Assembly (NCBI GenBank): GCA_029557905.1
Contig: JAKQHR010000001.1
Coordinates: 1-57,511, forward strand
Length of the DNA: 57,511 nt
Direction: 5' to 3'
DNA from: Verrucomicrobiota bacterium
GTDB lineage: Bacteria > Verrucomicrobiota > Kiritimatiellia > JAKQHR01
Both the position numbers and the translations under genes were made by a program. Below are positions 1 through 7,611 of this stretch, in pieces (position 1 is the stretch's first letter; every line of letters starts with the position of its first letter). The notes under the pieces are model-generated. The model searched no databases. It saw only the letters and a program-made list of their open reading frames with translations, and was not told the origin of the DNA.

Positions 1-701
1 ATTCCCGCGCGGGCGGCCTGGGCATGCTGTTCGGAGCGGGGGATGCGGTAGATTTTTCCGTTCTTTCTGAAGAGAGCGCCGGTCTGCTTGAAATGGAACG
101 GAACATTTTTTGCCATGCACTGGCGGCGGAGGTCCATCACCCAGTCGCAGTCGCAGACGCGCGCGTTCCGGCCGCTTTCGCCGCCGGCGATGACTTGTGA
201 AATGGCCGGACCGAGATACTTCTCCAGTTCTATTTTTTCCAGCAGCGGCTCGCAGATGATGAAGCGGTTCTGAATGGGCGCGGCATTGAACCCCGGCAGG
301 CGGATATCCGCCTGCTTCTGGTTTTCGACGGTGCATCCGATGGTGACGTTTTTGTATCCGTCGCCCCAGTCGGCGGGGATGCAGTCCGCAAAACGCGCGA
401 TGCGTTTGGTGATGATGCTGAACTGGAGATCCGCGCGGATGCGAATCATGTTCCATGCTTCTTCCCGCCAGCCGTCGGCTTCCTCCAGGAAGAAATCGGA
501 AGTGAAGCAGGTGAAGACCTCGCTTCCGGGCGGAATTTTGTATTCGCCGTTCCGCATGCGCCTGAGGGGGAGCGCGAACGACCCGGTTTTTGTGACAGCC
601 GAGGCATCCTTGCCGATGGATTCATCCCGGCGGTAGACATAGCAGTGGAGGCATCCCTCGGAAAATTTCCGGCAGCCGTGCCATGGATTCCATTCCTGCA
701 T
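1..701 (-). CDS. DUF5131 (phage Gp37/Gp68-like) family protein, 3' end missing
   Basis: The reading frame opens at ATG 701-699 and stays open to the left edge (233 codons seen), so the C-terminus is outside the window. The N-terminus MQEWNPWHGCRKFSEGCLHC matches the start of the DUF5131/Gp37-Gp68 family (WNPW.GC...GC..CY), whose members carry a conserved Cys cluster resembling radical-SAM proteins. Further in, ITKRIARF and a GGESGRNAR stretch are also typical of the family. The biochemical function of the family is not settled; members occur in phages and chromosomes. Recognition of the family is fairly firm, function is not. No partner gene can be seen on its downstream side. Confidence 0.8.
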   Translation of the reverse strand, partial: MQEWNPWHGCRKFSEGCLHCYVYRRDESIGKDASAVTKTGSFALPLRRMRNGEYKIPPGSEVFTCFTSDFFLEEADGWREEAWNMIRIRADLQFSIITKRIARFADCIPADWGDGYKNVTIGCTVENQKQADIRLPGFNAAPIQNRFIICEPLLEKIELEKYLGPAISQVIAGGESGRNARVCDCDWVMDLRRQCMAKNVPFHFKQTGALFRKNGKIYRIPRSEQHAQAARAG

Positions 702-1025
702 ATCACGATCTCCAAATCAGACTGAAGCCTTTTAGGCCAGGGGCTGGTGAAAAGACCAGAAAATACGTTAACCGGGCAGGGATTTTCGCATTCTTCGCAC
801 CGGCGCGCTAAATAGTACTTATTTAGTACTATTTCAATAAATACACGTTTTGGGGGCATTTTTTGCGATTTTTTTGCATTTTGGGCCGATTTTTGGCCAT
901 TTTTCGCGTTTTTTGAGCGTTTTTGGCCATTTTTTTCAATTTTTCAGCGATTTTCGGGCGGAAAAACGGCGGCGGCGAATTTTTCAATCGCGGACCAGTA
1001 TTCGCCCCCGGTATGCCATCCGGCC
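702..1025. other. Gene-free stretch: duplicated hydrolase fragment and A-tract array
   Basis: This 324-bp gap holds no gene I can support. Its right part (857-1027) is a copy of the 3' end and downstream tail of the alpha/beta hydrolase whose full gene lies at 2332-3156; read on the minus strand it would give EAGWHTGGEYWSAIEKF without the catalytic residues. The left part (about 702-856) is moderately AT-rich and includes a TAAATAGTACTTATTTAGTACTATT stretch near 810-835 in which TAGTACT occurs twice. Short reading frames here are not convincing as genes. Confidence 0.7.
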
Positions 1026-1027
1026 TC
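857..1027 (-). repeat. Direct repeat copy 1: pseudo-3' end of the hydrolase plus phased A-tract tail
   Basis: Positions 951-1027 match 2339-2415 at 74 of 77 bases (counted by eye: three G/A or C/T differences). The similarity extends less exactly leftward through the T-rich tail to about 857. The right border is sharp: after GGCCTC at 1022-1027 the two copies diverge completely. The stop codon of the ATPase gene (1026-1028) is formed across this border. Together with copy 2 it brackets the ATPase gene, so the duplication was probably created when that gene arrived. Confidence 0.85.
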
Positions 1028-2192
1028 AGTCGGCGGACAGCGGTTCGATGTCCTGCAGAATGCACCTGAGGGGAACCGCGCGGATTTTCTCCGACAGCGG
1101 GAAGGTGCGGTCGCCGGCATGGATAACATCGAGATGACTCAATTTCAGATCATTCAGGGCGTGCTGCATGGAGGCGGTCGTCCTTGGCGCGGAAGTGCGC
1201 TTGATTTCAAAGCCCATTCTCTTTCGGCCGCGCACCACCAGCAGATCCAGTTCCGCTCCGGCGTGAGTCGCCCAGTAAAAACATTCTTCCGCACGGGCGC
1301 CGAGGCGGCGGATGATCTGGCCAATGGCGAAGCCCTCCCAGGAGGCTCCAAGTTTTGGATGAGCTTCAAGGTCGGCTTTTTCGGGCTGATTAAGCAGCGA
1401 GTGGAGAATGCCGCTGTCGGCAATGTACACCTTCGGCGCCTTGACCTGCCGCTTGGATATGTTTTCGTGCCACGGCTGAAGCTTCCGGACAGCCAGCGCC
1501 GAGGTGAGCTGATCAAGATAGTTTTGTATCGTGGTGTGCGCGACGCCAAAAGAGCGGGCTATTTCCGAAGCATTCCATGTTTGCGCATGATAATGCGCCA
1601 GCATGGTCCAGAACCTCCGCATCGTTGATGCGCCTGTGCTGATGCCCAGTTGAGGAAGATCCCTTTCCAAAAAGCTGCGAATATATCCTGCACGCCATTC
1701 GACACTCTCCCGCAGCGAGGCCGCCAGGTAGGAGCGGGGCAATCCGCCGCGCAGCCAAAGACGGTCCATGTTTTCGACTCCCGTCTCGTCGAGCGCAAAG
1801 CCTCCCAGCTCATGATAAAAAATCCGTCCGGCCAGAGTTTCCGAACTCTGGCGAAGCAGTTCGGGCGATGCGGAGCCCAGAATAAGGAACCGTGCGGGAA
1901 TCGGCTTGCGGTCGGCCAGAACCCGCAGCACCGGAAAGAGTCCGGGACTGCGCTGCACCTCATCAATGACCACCAGCCCCTTAAGTTCTTTCAGGGCCAG
2001 CATCGGTTCAGCCAGGCGGGCCGCATCGTCCGGATTCTCAAGGTCAAACCGGTGGGTTGGCAAAGAGACGCTTTTCAGATATTCATCCGCCAGCGTGGAC
2101 TTGCCGACCTGCCGCGCACCGATGATTCCGACCATGCGATGCCTTTTCAGCAGGCCGTCAAGCGTTTCAAGCTCTTTGCGTCTTTCAATCAT
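1026..2192 (-). CDS. AAA+ ATPase with DUF4143 C-terminal domain
   Basis: 388 residues. The N-terminal half is a P-loop ATPase of the AAA_14/DUF4143 family: Walker A GARQVGKST at about 25-33, Walker B LVVIDEVQ near 73-80 and sensor-like LILGSASPELL near 105. The C-terminal half has the DUF4143 winged-helix region (ASEIARSFGVAHTTIQNYLDQL) and a nuclease-like segment with ELDLLVV and FEIKR. Members are widespread, often present in several copies per genome and of unknown role; some resemble toxin- or defence-linked ATPases. The gene is flanked by direct repeats made of the neighbouring hydrolase 3' end, which marks it as an acquired unit rather than an old neighbour. It stands alone, with 66 bp between its start and copy 2 of the repeat. 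Confidence 0.9.
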   Translation of the reverse strand: MIERRKELETLDGLLKRHRMVGIIGARQVGKSTLADEYLKSVSLPTHRFDLENPDDAARLAEPMLALKELKGLVVIDEVQRSPGLFPVLRVLADRKPIPARFLILGSASPELLRQSSETLAGRIFYHELGGFALDETGVENMDRLWLRGGLPRSYLAASLRESVEWRAGYIRSFLERDLPQLGISTGASTMRRFWTMLAHYHAQTWNASEIARSFGVAHTTIQNYLDQLTSALAVRKLQPWHENISKRQVKAPKVYIADSGILHSLLNQPEKADLEAHPKLGASWEGFAIGQIIRRLGARAEECFYWATHAGAELDLLVVRGRKRMGFEIKRTSAPRTTASMQHALNDLKLSHLDVIHAGDRTFPLSEKIRAVPLRCILQDIEPLSAD

Positions 2193-2258
2193 GCCTCCTA
2201 TTTACCTTGAAATTTGAAATCGGTCAACTCATTTTTCAAGATTATTCATAAACTCTGA

Positions 2259-2415
2259 ATGGGCATTTTTTGACGTTTTTTTGGCCATTTTTCGCGTTTT
2301 TTGAGCGTTTTGGGCCGATTTTTTCGTGTTTTCAGCGGTTTTCGGGCGGAAAAACGGCGACGGCGAATTTTTCAATCGCGGACCAATATTCGCCTCCGGT
2401 ATGCCATCCGGCCTC
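2259..2415 (-). repeat. Direct repeat copy 2: genuine hydrolase 3' end plus phased A-tract tail
   Basis: This is the functional copy: 2332-2415 encodes the last residues of the alpha/beta hydrolase and 2259-2331 is its downstream tail. The tail has T-runs of four to seven bases spaced about 10-11 bp apart, alternating with GGCC, CGCG or GAGCG. The same arrangement recurs in copy 1. Runs in phase with the DNA helix are the known signature of intrinsically curved DNA. No G+C-rich stem typical of a rho-independent terminator was seen. Confidence 0.8.
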
Positions 2416-3156
2416 GTTGTGGCCTCCGCTGAGCTCGCAGAATGTTTTGGGCTCGTTTGCGGCTTCAAAGATTTTCCGGCCCTGCTCATAGGGCACCAGG
2501 TCATCGGTCCGGCTGTGCGCCACGATGACCGGAATTTTCAGTTTAGGCATTTTGGAAGCCGTGTCGAATCTGGACCGGATCAGGACCGCGGGCAGGGCGG
2601 GATACATCACGCGCGCCATGTCGGGCACGCTGGAGAAGGAGCTCTCGATGATGAGACCGCGGCAGGGCTTGTCGAGCGCGAGCTGCGCGGCCACCGCGCC
2701 GCCCAGCGACTGCCCGTGCAGGATCACAGGAGGATATTCCGCGTCGTCATATTTTGCGCGGACCACTTCGTAGGCCGCGCGCGCGTCGCGGTACAGCCCC
2801 TTTTCGCGGGGAAGCCCCCGGCTGAGACCGTATCCGCGCCAGTCAAACAGAAACACATTCAGCTTCAGCCGGTTCAGGTCCGCCGCGATCCAAATGCGGC
2901 TGCTGATGTTCCCGGCGTTGCCGTGGAGATGGATCACCGTTCCGCGCGCTTCGGGGTGGGGGATCCACCAGCCGTGAAGCCTTGTGCCGTCCTCGGCCAC
3001 GAACCATACCTCCTCGTATTCGAGACCGGCATCCGACGGCAGTTCATCCATTTTCCGGTCCGGATAATAGAGGCTTTTCCATTCAAACCAGCGCAGGCAG
3101 AGCCATGCGCCCGCCAGCACCGCCGCTATGGATCCGATTTTTCTGAGGATAATCAT
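2332..3156 (-). CDS. Membrane-anchored alpha/beta hydrolase (BEM46/YfhR-like)
   Basis: 274 residues beginning MIILRKIGSIAAVLAGAWLC, an N-terminal membrane anchor that would place the catalytic domain outside the cytoplasm. Hydrolase landmarks follow in order: oxyanion segment HLHGNAGN near 85, nucleophile elbow GQSLGG with the Ser, the acidic residue in SRTDDLVP, and the catalytic His in SGGHNE close to the C-terminus. This arrangement fits the BEM46/YfhR group of serine hydrolases; the substrate is unknown. The start ATG (3156-3154) overlaps the TGA of the aminopeptidase gene as ATGA, so the two genes are translationally coupled. The final 28 codons are duplicated downstream beyond the ATPase gene. 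Confidence 0.9.
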   Translation of the reverse strand: MIILRKIGSIAAVLAGAWLCLRWFEWKSLYYPDRKMDELPSDAGLEYEEVWFVAEDGTRLHGWWIPHPEARGTVIHLHGNAGNISSRIWIAADLNRLKLNVFLFDWRGYGLSRGLPREKGLYRDARAAYEVVRAKYDDAEYPPVILHGQSLGGAVAAQLALDKPCRGLIIESSFSSVPDMARVMYPALPAVLIRSRFDTASKMPKLKIPVIVAHSRTDDLVPYEQGRKIFEAANEPKTFCELSGGHNEAGWHTGGEYWSAIEKFAVAVFPPENR

Positions 3157-4277
3157 GGAGCGATCGCCTTTCTGAACGGGCAGAGATATTCCCAGCCGGT
3201 CCGGGTCACCACCACGGTGTCCTCGATGCGCACGCCGCCCGTGTCGCGGTAATAGAGACCGGGCTCGACGGTGATGACGTTTCCGGCCTTCAGGATATTT
3301 TCCGCCGTTGAAACGGACGGCGCCTCGTGAATGGCGAGGCCGACGCCGTGACCGGTGCCGTGGATGAATCCCTGCGGCCAGCCTCCGATGAGGCCGGTCT
3401 GAAATCCGTGACGGACGAACGTTTCGTGGACAGCCGCATGGACTTCGCACGCGCGCACTCCGGCGCGGATGCTTCCAAGCGCGGCCTCCTGCGCGGCTTT
3501 CACCGCGCGATACATCGCGGCAACTTTCGGGGAGGGTTTTCCCTTCACCACCGTGCGGGTCAGGTCGCCGAAATATCCATGCCCCCTGTGCTGCGGAAAG
3601 ATGTCAATCACCACCGGCGCGCCGGCGCGCAGCGGTCCCGATCCGCGCTCGTGGGGATCGGCCGACTGCTTTCCGCAGGCGGCGATCGTGGAGTCGGCGG
3701 AGCAGCCTGATTCGAGCAGAACCCGGTCAATGAAGAGCTGGAGCTCTTCGGAGGTCAGCACCCGGCGGCCTTCGCGGAGCAGGCCTTTGCTGCTGACGGA
3801 AGCGGCGCGGAGCCGCGCGCAGGCGGCCTTCATGGCCTTCACGGCCGCGCGCTGCGATTCGCGGATGCATTCAATTTCGGTGCGGGTCTTCACGGCGCGC
3901 TCCGGAAACGCGGGGCCCTCGATCACTTCAATCCGGATGCCCCCGGCGTTGAGCTTCAGCGTAATGCCCGCCGGAAAATCCCACGGCACGCGCACGCGGC
4001 GCACATGCATCCTCTTGAGCAGCGCAACGGTCCACGCCACCGGATCCCTTCGCTTCGCGGATTCCAGATGCAGGCTGTCGGGCGTGTGCAGAATCACTCC
4101 GCATGTTTCGCCGCGGGCGCGGCCGTATTCAAGCGCGGAGACAACCAGATGAATTTCATTTCCGATGCAGAGACACACCACCGCATCCGGCGCGTTGAAT
4201 CCGGCGGCATAGCGGATGTCCGGAACCGCGGCCGGAGAGCCGACCAGCAGGAGAGGATCTGTCAATAACTTTTTCAC
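3153..4277 (-). CDS. M24-family Xaa-Pro aminopeptidase (creatinase fold)
   Basis: 374 residues. The N-terminal creatinase-type domain is followed by the pita-bread metallopeptidase domain. Dinuclear metal ligands are visible: Asp in VVIDIFPQ and in YFGDLTRT, His in HGTGHGVGL, Glu in ITVEPGLYY and Glu in VRIEDTVV. It should remove N-terminal residues before proline in the cytoplasm. The length matches short bacterial Xaa-Pro dipeptidases. It is the first gene of a minus-strand pair with the hydrolase (4-bp overlap) and is transcribed away from dnaA. Confidence 0.92.
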   Translation of the reverse strand: MKKLLTDPLLLVGSPAAVPDIRYAAGFNAPDAVVCLCIGNEIHLVVSALEYGRARGETCGVILHTPDSLHLESAKRRDPVAWTVALLKRMHVRRVRVPWDFPAGITLKLNAGGIRIEVIEGPAFPERAVKTRTEIECIRESQRAAVKAMKAACARLRAASVSSKGLLREGRRVLTSEELQLFIDRVLLESGCSADSTIAACGKQSADPHERGSGPLRAGAPVVIDIFPQHRGHGYFGDLTRTVVKGKPSPKVAAMYRAVKAAQEAALGSIRAGVRACEVHAAVHETFVRHGFQTGLIGGWPQGFIHGTGHGVGLAIHEAPSVSTAENILKAGNVITVEPGLYYRDTGGVRIEDTVVVTRTGWEYLCPFRKAIAP

Positions 4278-4377
4278 AGCGGCATCCTAAAATAAAAAAC
4301 AAAATAATACAGCAAAAACGGGGACGGCCTTTCTAACCGCTTCGCCGCAAAAGATTTCAACAGGGTCCGCCAATATC

Positions 4378-4439
4378 CCCACCATATCTTGTGGGTGTTG
4401 AAAATTTTGCACCCAGAAATGGTGGGCCGCGTTTTTTTT
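4378..4439 (+). promoter_or_regulatory. Nested hairpin followed by T8 run in the dnaA leader
   Basis: Outer arms CCCACCAT (4378-4385) and ATGGTGGG (4419-4426) are perfect complements. Inside them TGGGTG (4392-4397) pairs with CACCCA (4410-4415), around the self-complementary AAAATTTT (4401-4408). Eight T residues follow at 4432-4439. As RNA this resembles a rho-independent terminator or attenuator reading toward dnaA; as DNA it could be a protein site or a cruciform beside the DnaA box. No gene upstream on the plus strand needs termination, which makes a leader role more likely. Confidence 0.5.
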
Positions 4440-4443
4440 CGGG

Positions 4444-4452
4444 TTATCCACA
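4444..4452 (+). promoter_or_regulatory. Perfect DnaA box TTATCCACA
   Basis: TTATCCACA is the consensus high-affinity DnaA binding site. It lies 240 bp before the dnaA start codon, immediately after the hairpin and T-run. I found no second perfect copy in the neighbouring intergenic DNA; the closest is TTGTTCACA at 6213-6221, two mismatches away. It may serve autoregulation of dnaA, replication initiation, or both. Confidence 0.7.
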
Positions 4453-4689
4453 GTTTTTCCCTTGAGCGGTTTTTTTTATTGGCCTAGTTTTGCGTCACAC
4501 AGATGAAAGAGACGTCGCGGAACACGCCACGTCCGACGGAGCATGTGCTGTTTGAAAGCCGGATCGCAGCCGGCCGGAAACGGAGGTCTGAACAGCGGAA
4601 TGATACGCAGCATTCCGCCGGAAGGAAAACCGGATAACAGCTCCGGGCTTCGCGCGGACAGGCGCCGCCGGATAAATTTTTGGGTGAAC

Positions 4690-6042
<1,353 letters not shown>

Positions 6043-6291
6043 GGAGGGCTGTGGACGGGCTGATGATAATTTGTTGAAAAAGTGCGTGTCATTCACAGGC
6101 CGCGCTTTTATCATCAGCGGTCAAAAAATGGCGCCGGTTATGAACCCGGTTTTCAACAGGAAAAGGATGGATGAAAAGGCCGCTGAATGGCGGTGAAAAG
6201 ATGTTGTTGTATTTGTTCACAGACCATAATAATAGGAATATTTAAATATATATATATCCTATTATCAGTACGGAGTGAATAACCGGAGAAA
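6043..6291. promoter_or_regulatory. dnaA-dnaN intergenic region, AT-rich, candidate unwinding element
   Basis: This 249-bp gap becomes very AT-rich near its end (about 6205-6265). It holds a near-consensus DnaA box TTGTTCACA at 6213-6221 and, directly after it, the inverted repeat ATAATAGGA (6229-6237) / TCCTATTAT (6257-6265) around TA repeats. A weakly bound DnaA site next to an easily melted AT segment is the arrangement of a DNA unwinding element, but the same segment could be the dnaN promoter region. Which role applies is unresolved. Confidence 0.45.
6229..6265. repeat. 9-bp perfect inverted repeat around a TA-rich core
   Basis: Arms ATAATAGGA (6229-6237) and TCCTATTAT (6257-6265) are exact complements separated by 19 bases of pure A/T. 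The element lies 26 bp before the dnaN start. The arms are A/T-rich and no T-run follows, so it is a poor terminator and more likely a melting site or an operator. Confidence 0.6.
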
Positions 6292-7392
6292 ATGGGCATG
6301 AAACTCAAAGTTGAAAAAGCGGCCGTGGTCGAGGGTCTTCAGAAGGTTCTTTCTATTGTCAGCACCCGAACCACTCTCCCGATTCTTTCCAATGTGCTGC
6401 TCCAGGCCGAAGGCGGGAAGCTTCATCTGACCTCCACCGATCTTGAAGTCAGCGTCAAGACTTCCGTGGATGCCTCTGTTTCCAAAAAGGGAGGCACGAC
6501 GCTTCCGGCCCGCCGGCTTGCAAGCATCATCCGCGAACTGGCCAGCCATGATGTCGAGATCACCATCGAGGACAAGGACACGGCCGTCATTCAGGCCGGC
6601 CCCTCCTTCTTCAAGCTCCGCGGCGCGAGCGAGGATGATTTTCCCCCTCTGCCGAAGTTCGAAGGAAGCCGCGCCTTCACCCTGAAGCAGGGCGTGTTCA
6701 GGGACATGCTGGTCAAGACTTCCTATGCGGCTTCGACCGACGAGACGCGCTACATCCTCAACGGTGTGCTGCTCAGCTTCCGCGACGAGAAGCTGACCGT
6801 GGTGGCCACCGACGGCCGCCGGCTGGCGCTGGTCGAGCAGGAAGTGGAGTTCCCTAAGGATTCCGAAGGCGATCTCGTCATCCCCACCAAGACTGTCAAC
6901 GAGCTGATTCGCACGCTTCAGGACGACGGCAGCATCAGGATTCAGGCGTCGGCCAACCAGGTGGCCTTTGAATTCGGCGATATGCTGATCATCTCCAAGC
7001 TGATCGAAGGCGCGTTTCCGAATTTCCGGCAGGTCATTCCGTCGCAGGCGGAACAGCGGGTGACCATCGAGCGCGAGGCGCTGATGAATGCAGTCCGCCG
7101 CGTTGCCCTCCTGGCGAGCGAGCAGGCCAGCACCGTCAGGCTGACCTTTGCAAACAACCGGCTCGAAATCACGGCGGAGACGCCGGATGTCGGCGAGGCC
7201 CGCGAAACGCTTCCGGTCAAATTTTCCGCCAAGGAGATCACGGTGGCCTTCAATCCCGAATTCATCGTCGCCCCGCTCAAGACGCTTGACAGCGACGAGG
7301 TCTTCTTTGAGGTGACCGATGCGCTGAGTCCGGGAGTGATCAAGAGCAATGTCCCGTTCCTCTACGTGCTGATGCCGATGCGGATCAACTGA
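6292..7392 (+). CDS. dnaN: DNA polymerase III beta subunit (sliding clamp)
   Basis: 366 residues with three clamp repeats, full length for the family. The N-terminus (M)KLKVEKAAVVEGLQKV, the segments TLPILSNVLL and DGRRLALVE, and the C-terminus VPFLYVLMPMRIN, typical of the family, are all present. The ring tethers the replicative polymerase to DNA. Two ATGs are possible, 6292 and 6298; GGAG at 6285-6288 is close to the first and at a good distance from the second, so MKLKV may be the real N-terminus. It follows dnaA and precedes a convergent tRNA gene. Confidence 0.97.
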   Translation: MGMKLKVEKAAVVEGLQKVLSIVSTRTTLPILSNVLLQAEGGKLHLTSTDLEVSVKTSVDASVSKKGGTTLPARRLASIIRELASHDVEITIEDKDTAVIQAGPSFFKLRGASEDDFPPLPKFEGSRAFTLKQGVFRDMLVKTSYAASTDETRYILNGVLLSFRDEKLTVVATDGRRLALVEQEVEFPKDSEGDLVIPTKTVNELIRTLQDDGSIRIQASANQVAFEFGDMLIISKLIEGAFPNFRQVIPSQAEQRVTIEREALMNAVRRVALLASEQASTVRLTFANNRLEITAETPDVGEARETLPVKFSAKEITVAFNPEFIVAPLKTLDSDEVFFEVTDALSPGVIKSNVPFLYVLMPMRIN

Positions 7393-7404
7393 TCCGCGGG
7401 AGGA

Positions 7405-7478
7405 TGGTTGCCCGACTAGGATTTGAACCTAGACTGAGCGGTCCAGAGCCGCTTGTGCTACCATTACACCATCGGGCA
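7405..7478 (-). tRNA. tRNA-Gln (anticodon CTG), CCA encoded
   Basis: The minus strand folds as a complete tRNA: acceptor TGCCCGA/TCGGGCA, anticodon arm AGCGG-CTCTGGA-CCGCT with anticodon CTG, T-arm CTAGG-TTCAAAT-CCTAG, discriminator A and an encoded CCA at 7407-7405. CTG reads the glutamine codon CAG. It is convergent with dnaN, whose stop is 13 bp away. A good promoter is visible at 7493-7520 on the same strand. Confidence 0.95.
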
Positions 7479-7492
7479 GAAAAACTCACAGG

Positions 7493-7520
7493 AATCTACG
7501 GAATTCTCCGCGTAAGTCAA
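7493..7520 (-). promoter_or_regulatory. Sigma-70-type promoter of tRNA-Gln
   Basis: On the minus strand a -35 box TTGACT (7520-7515) is followed after 16 bp by a -10 box TAGATT (7498-7493). The predicted transcript start, about 7486, is 8 nt before the tRNA 5' end. Both boxes are close to consensus. Confidence 0.65.
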
Positions 7521-7572
7521 AAATTTTCTTTGATTCACTGAAAAAACCGGTGCTCCGGGAGGCCCTTGCGCC

Positions 7573-7602
7573 TTGACATTTCCGCGGAAACGGGAGCAGA
7601 AT
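7573..7602 (+). promoter_or_regulatory. TTGACA box with 12-bp palindrome in the spacer, upstream of the sensor kinase
   Basis: A perfect -35 box TTGACA (7573-7578) is followed directly by the perfect palindrome TTTCCGCGGAAA (7579-7590) and, 18 bp after the -35, by CAGAAT (7597-7602), a four-of-six -10 match. A dyad placed between the two promoter boxes is a classic operator position. The predicted transcript start (about 7609) nearly coincides with the ATG at 7612, leaving almost no leader, which weakens the case or implies a later start codon. Confidence 0.35.
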
Positions 7603-7611
7603 CCGTCCTCT

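Larger units (their letters stand above)
4278..4689. promoter_or_regulatory. dnaA upstream region, candidate origin/leader
   Basis: The 412 bp between the divergent aminopeptidase and dnaA genes hold no protein gene. They contain a nested inverted repeat at 4378-4426, a T8 run at 4432-4439 and a perfect DnaA box at 4444-4452, followed by a long leader to the dnaA start. Genes to the left run on the minus strand and those to the right, up to 13.9 kb, on the plus strand, as commonly seen around a replication origin. Whether replication starts here or between dnaA and dnaN cannot be decided from this sequence alone. Confidence 0.55.

Noticed and set aside
1026-2192. The ATPase gene as an insertion sequence or transposase
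   Set aside because: There is no transposase motif or terminal inverted repeat; the flanking repeats are a duplicated gene end of about 155-170 bp, far longer than a transposon target duplication.
4543-4689. 49-residue N-terminal extension of DnaA
   Set aside because: The added residues (Pro/Arg-rich) do not resemble DnaA domain I, which begins normally at the ATG at 4690.
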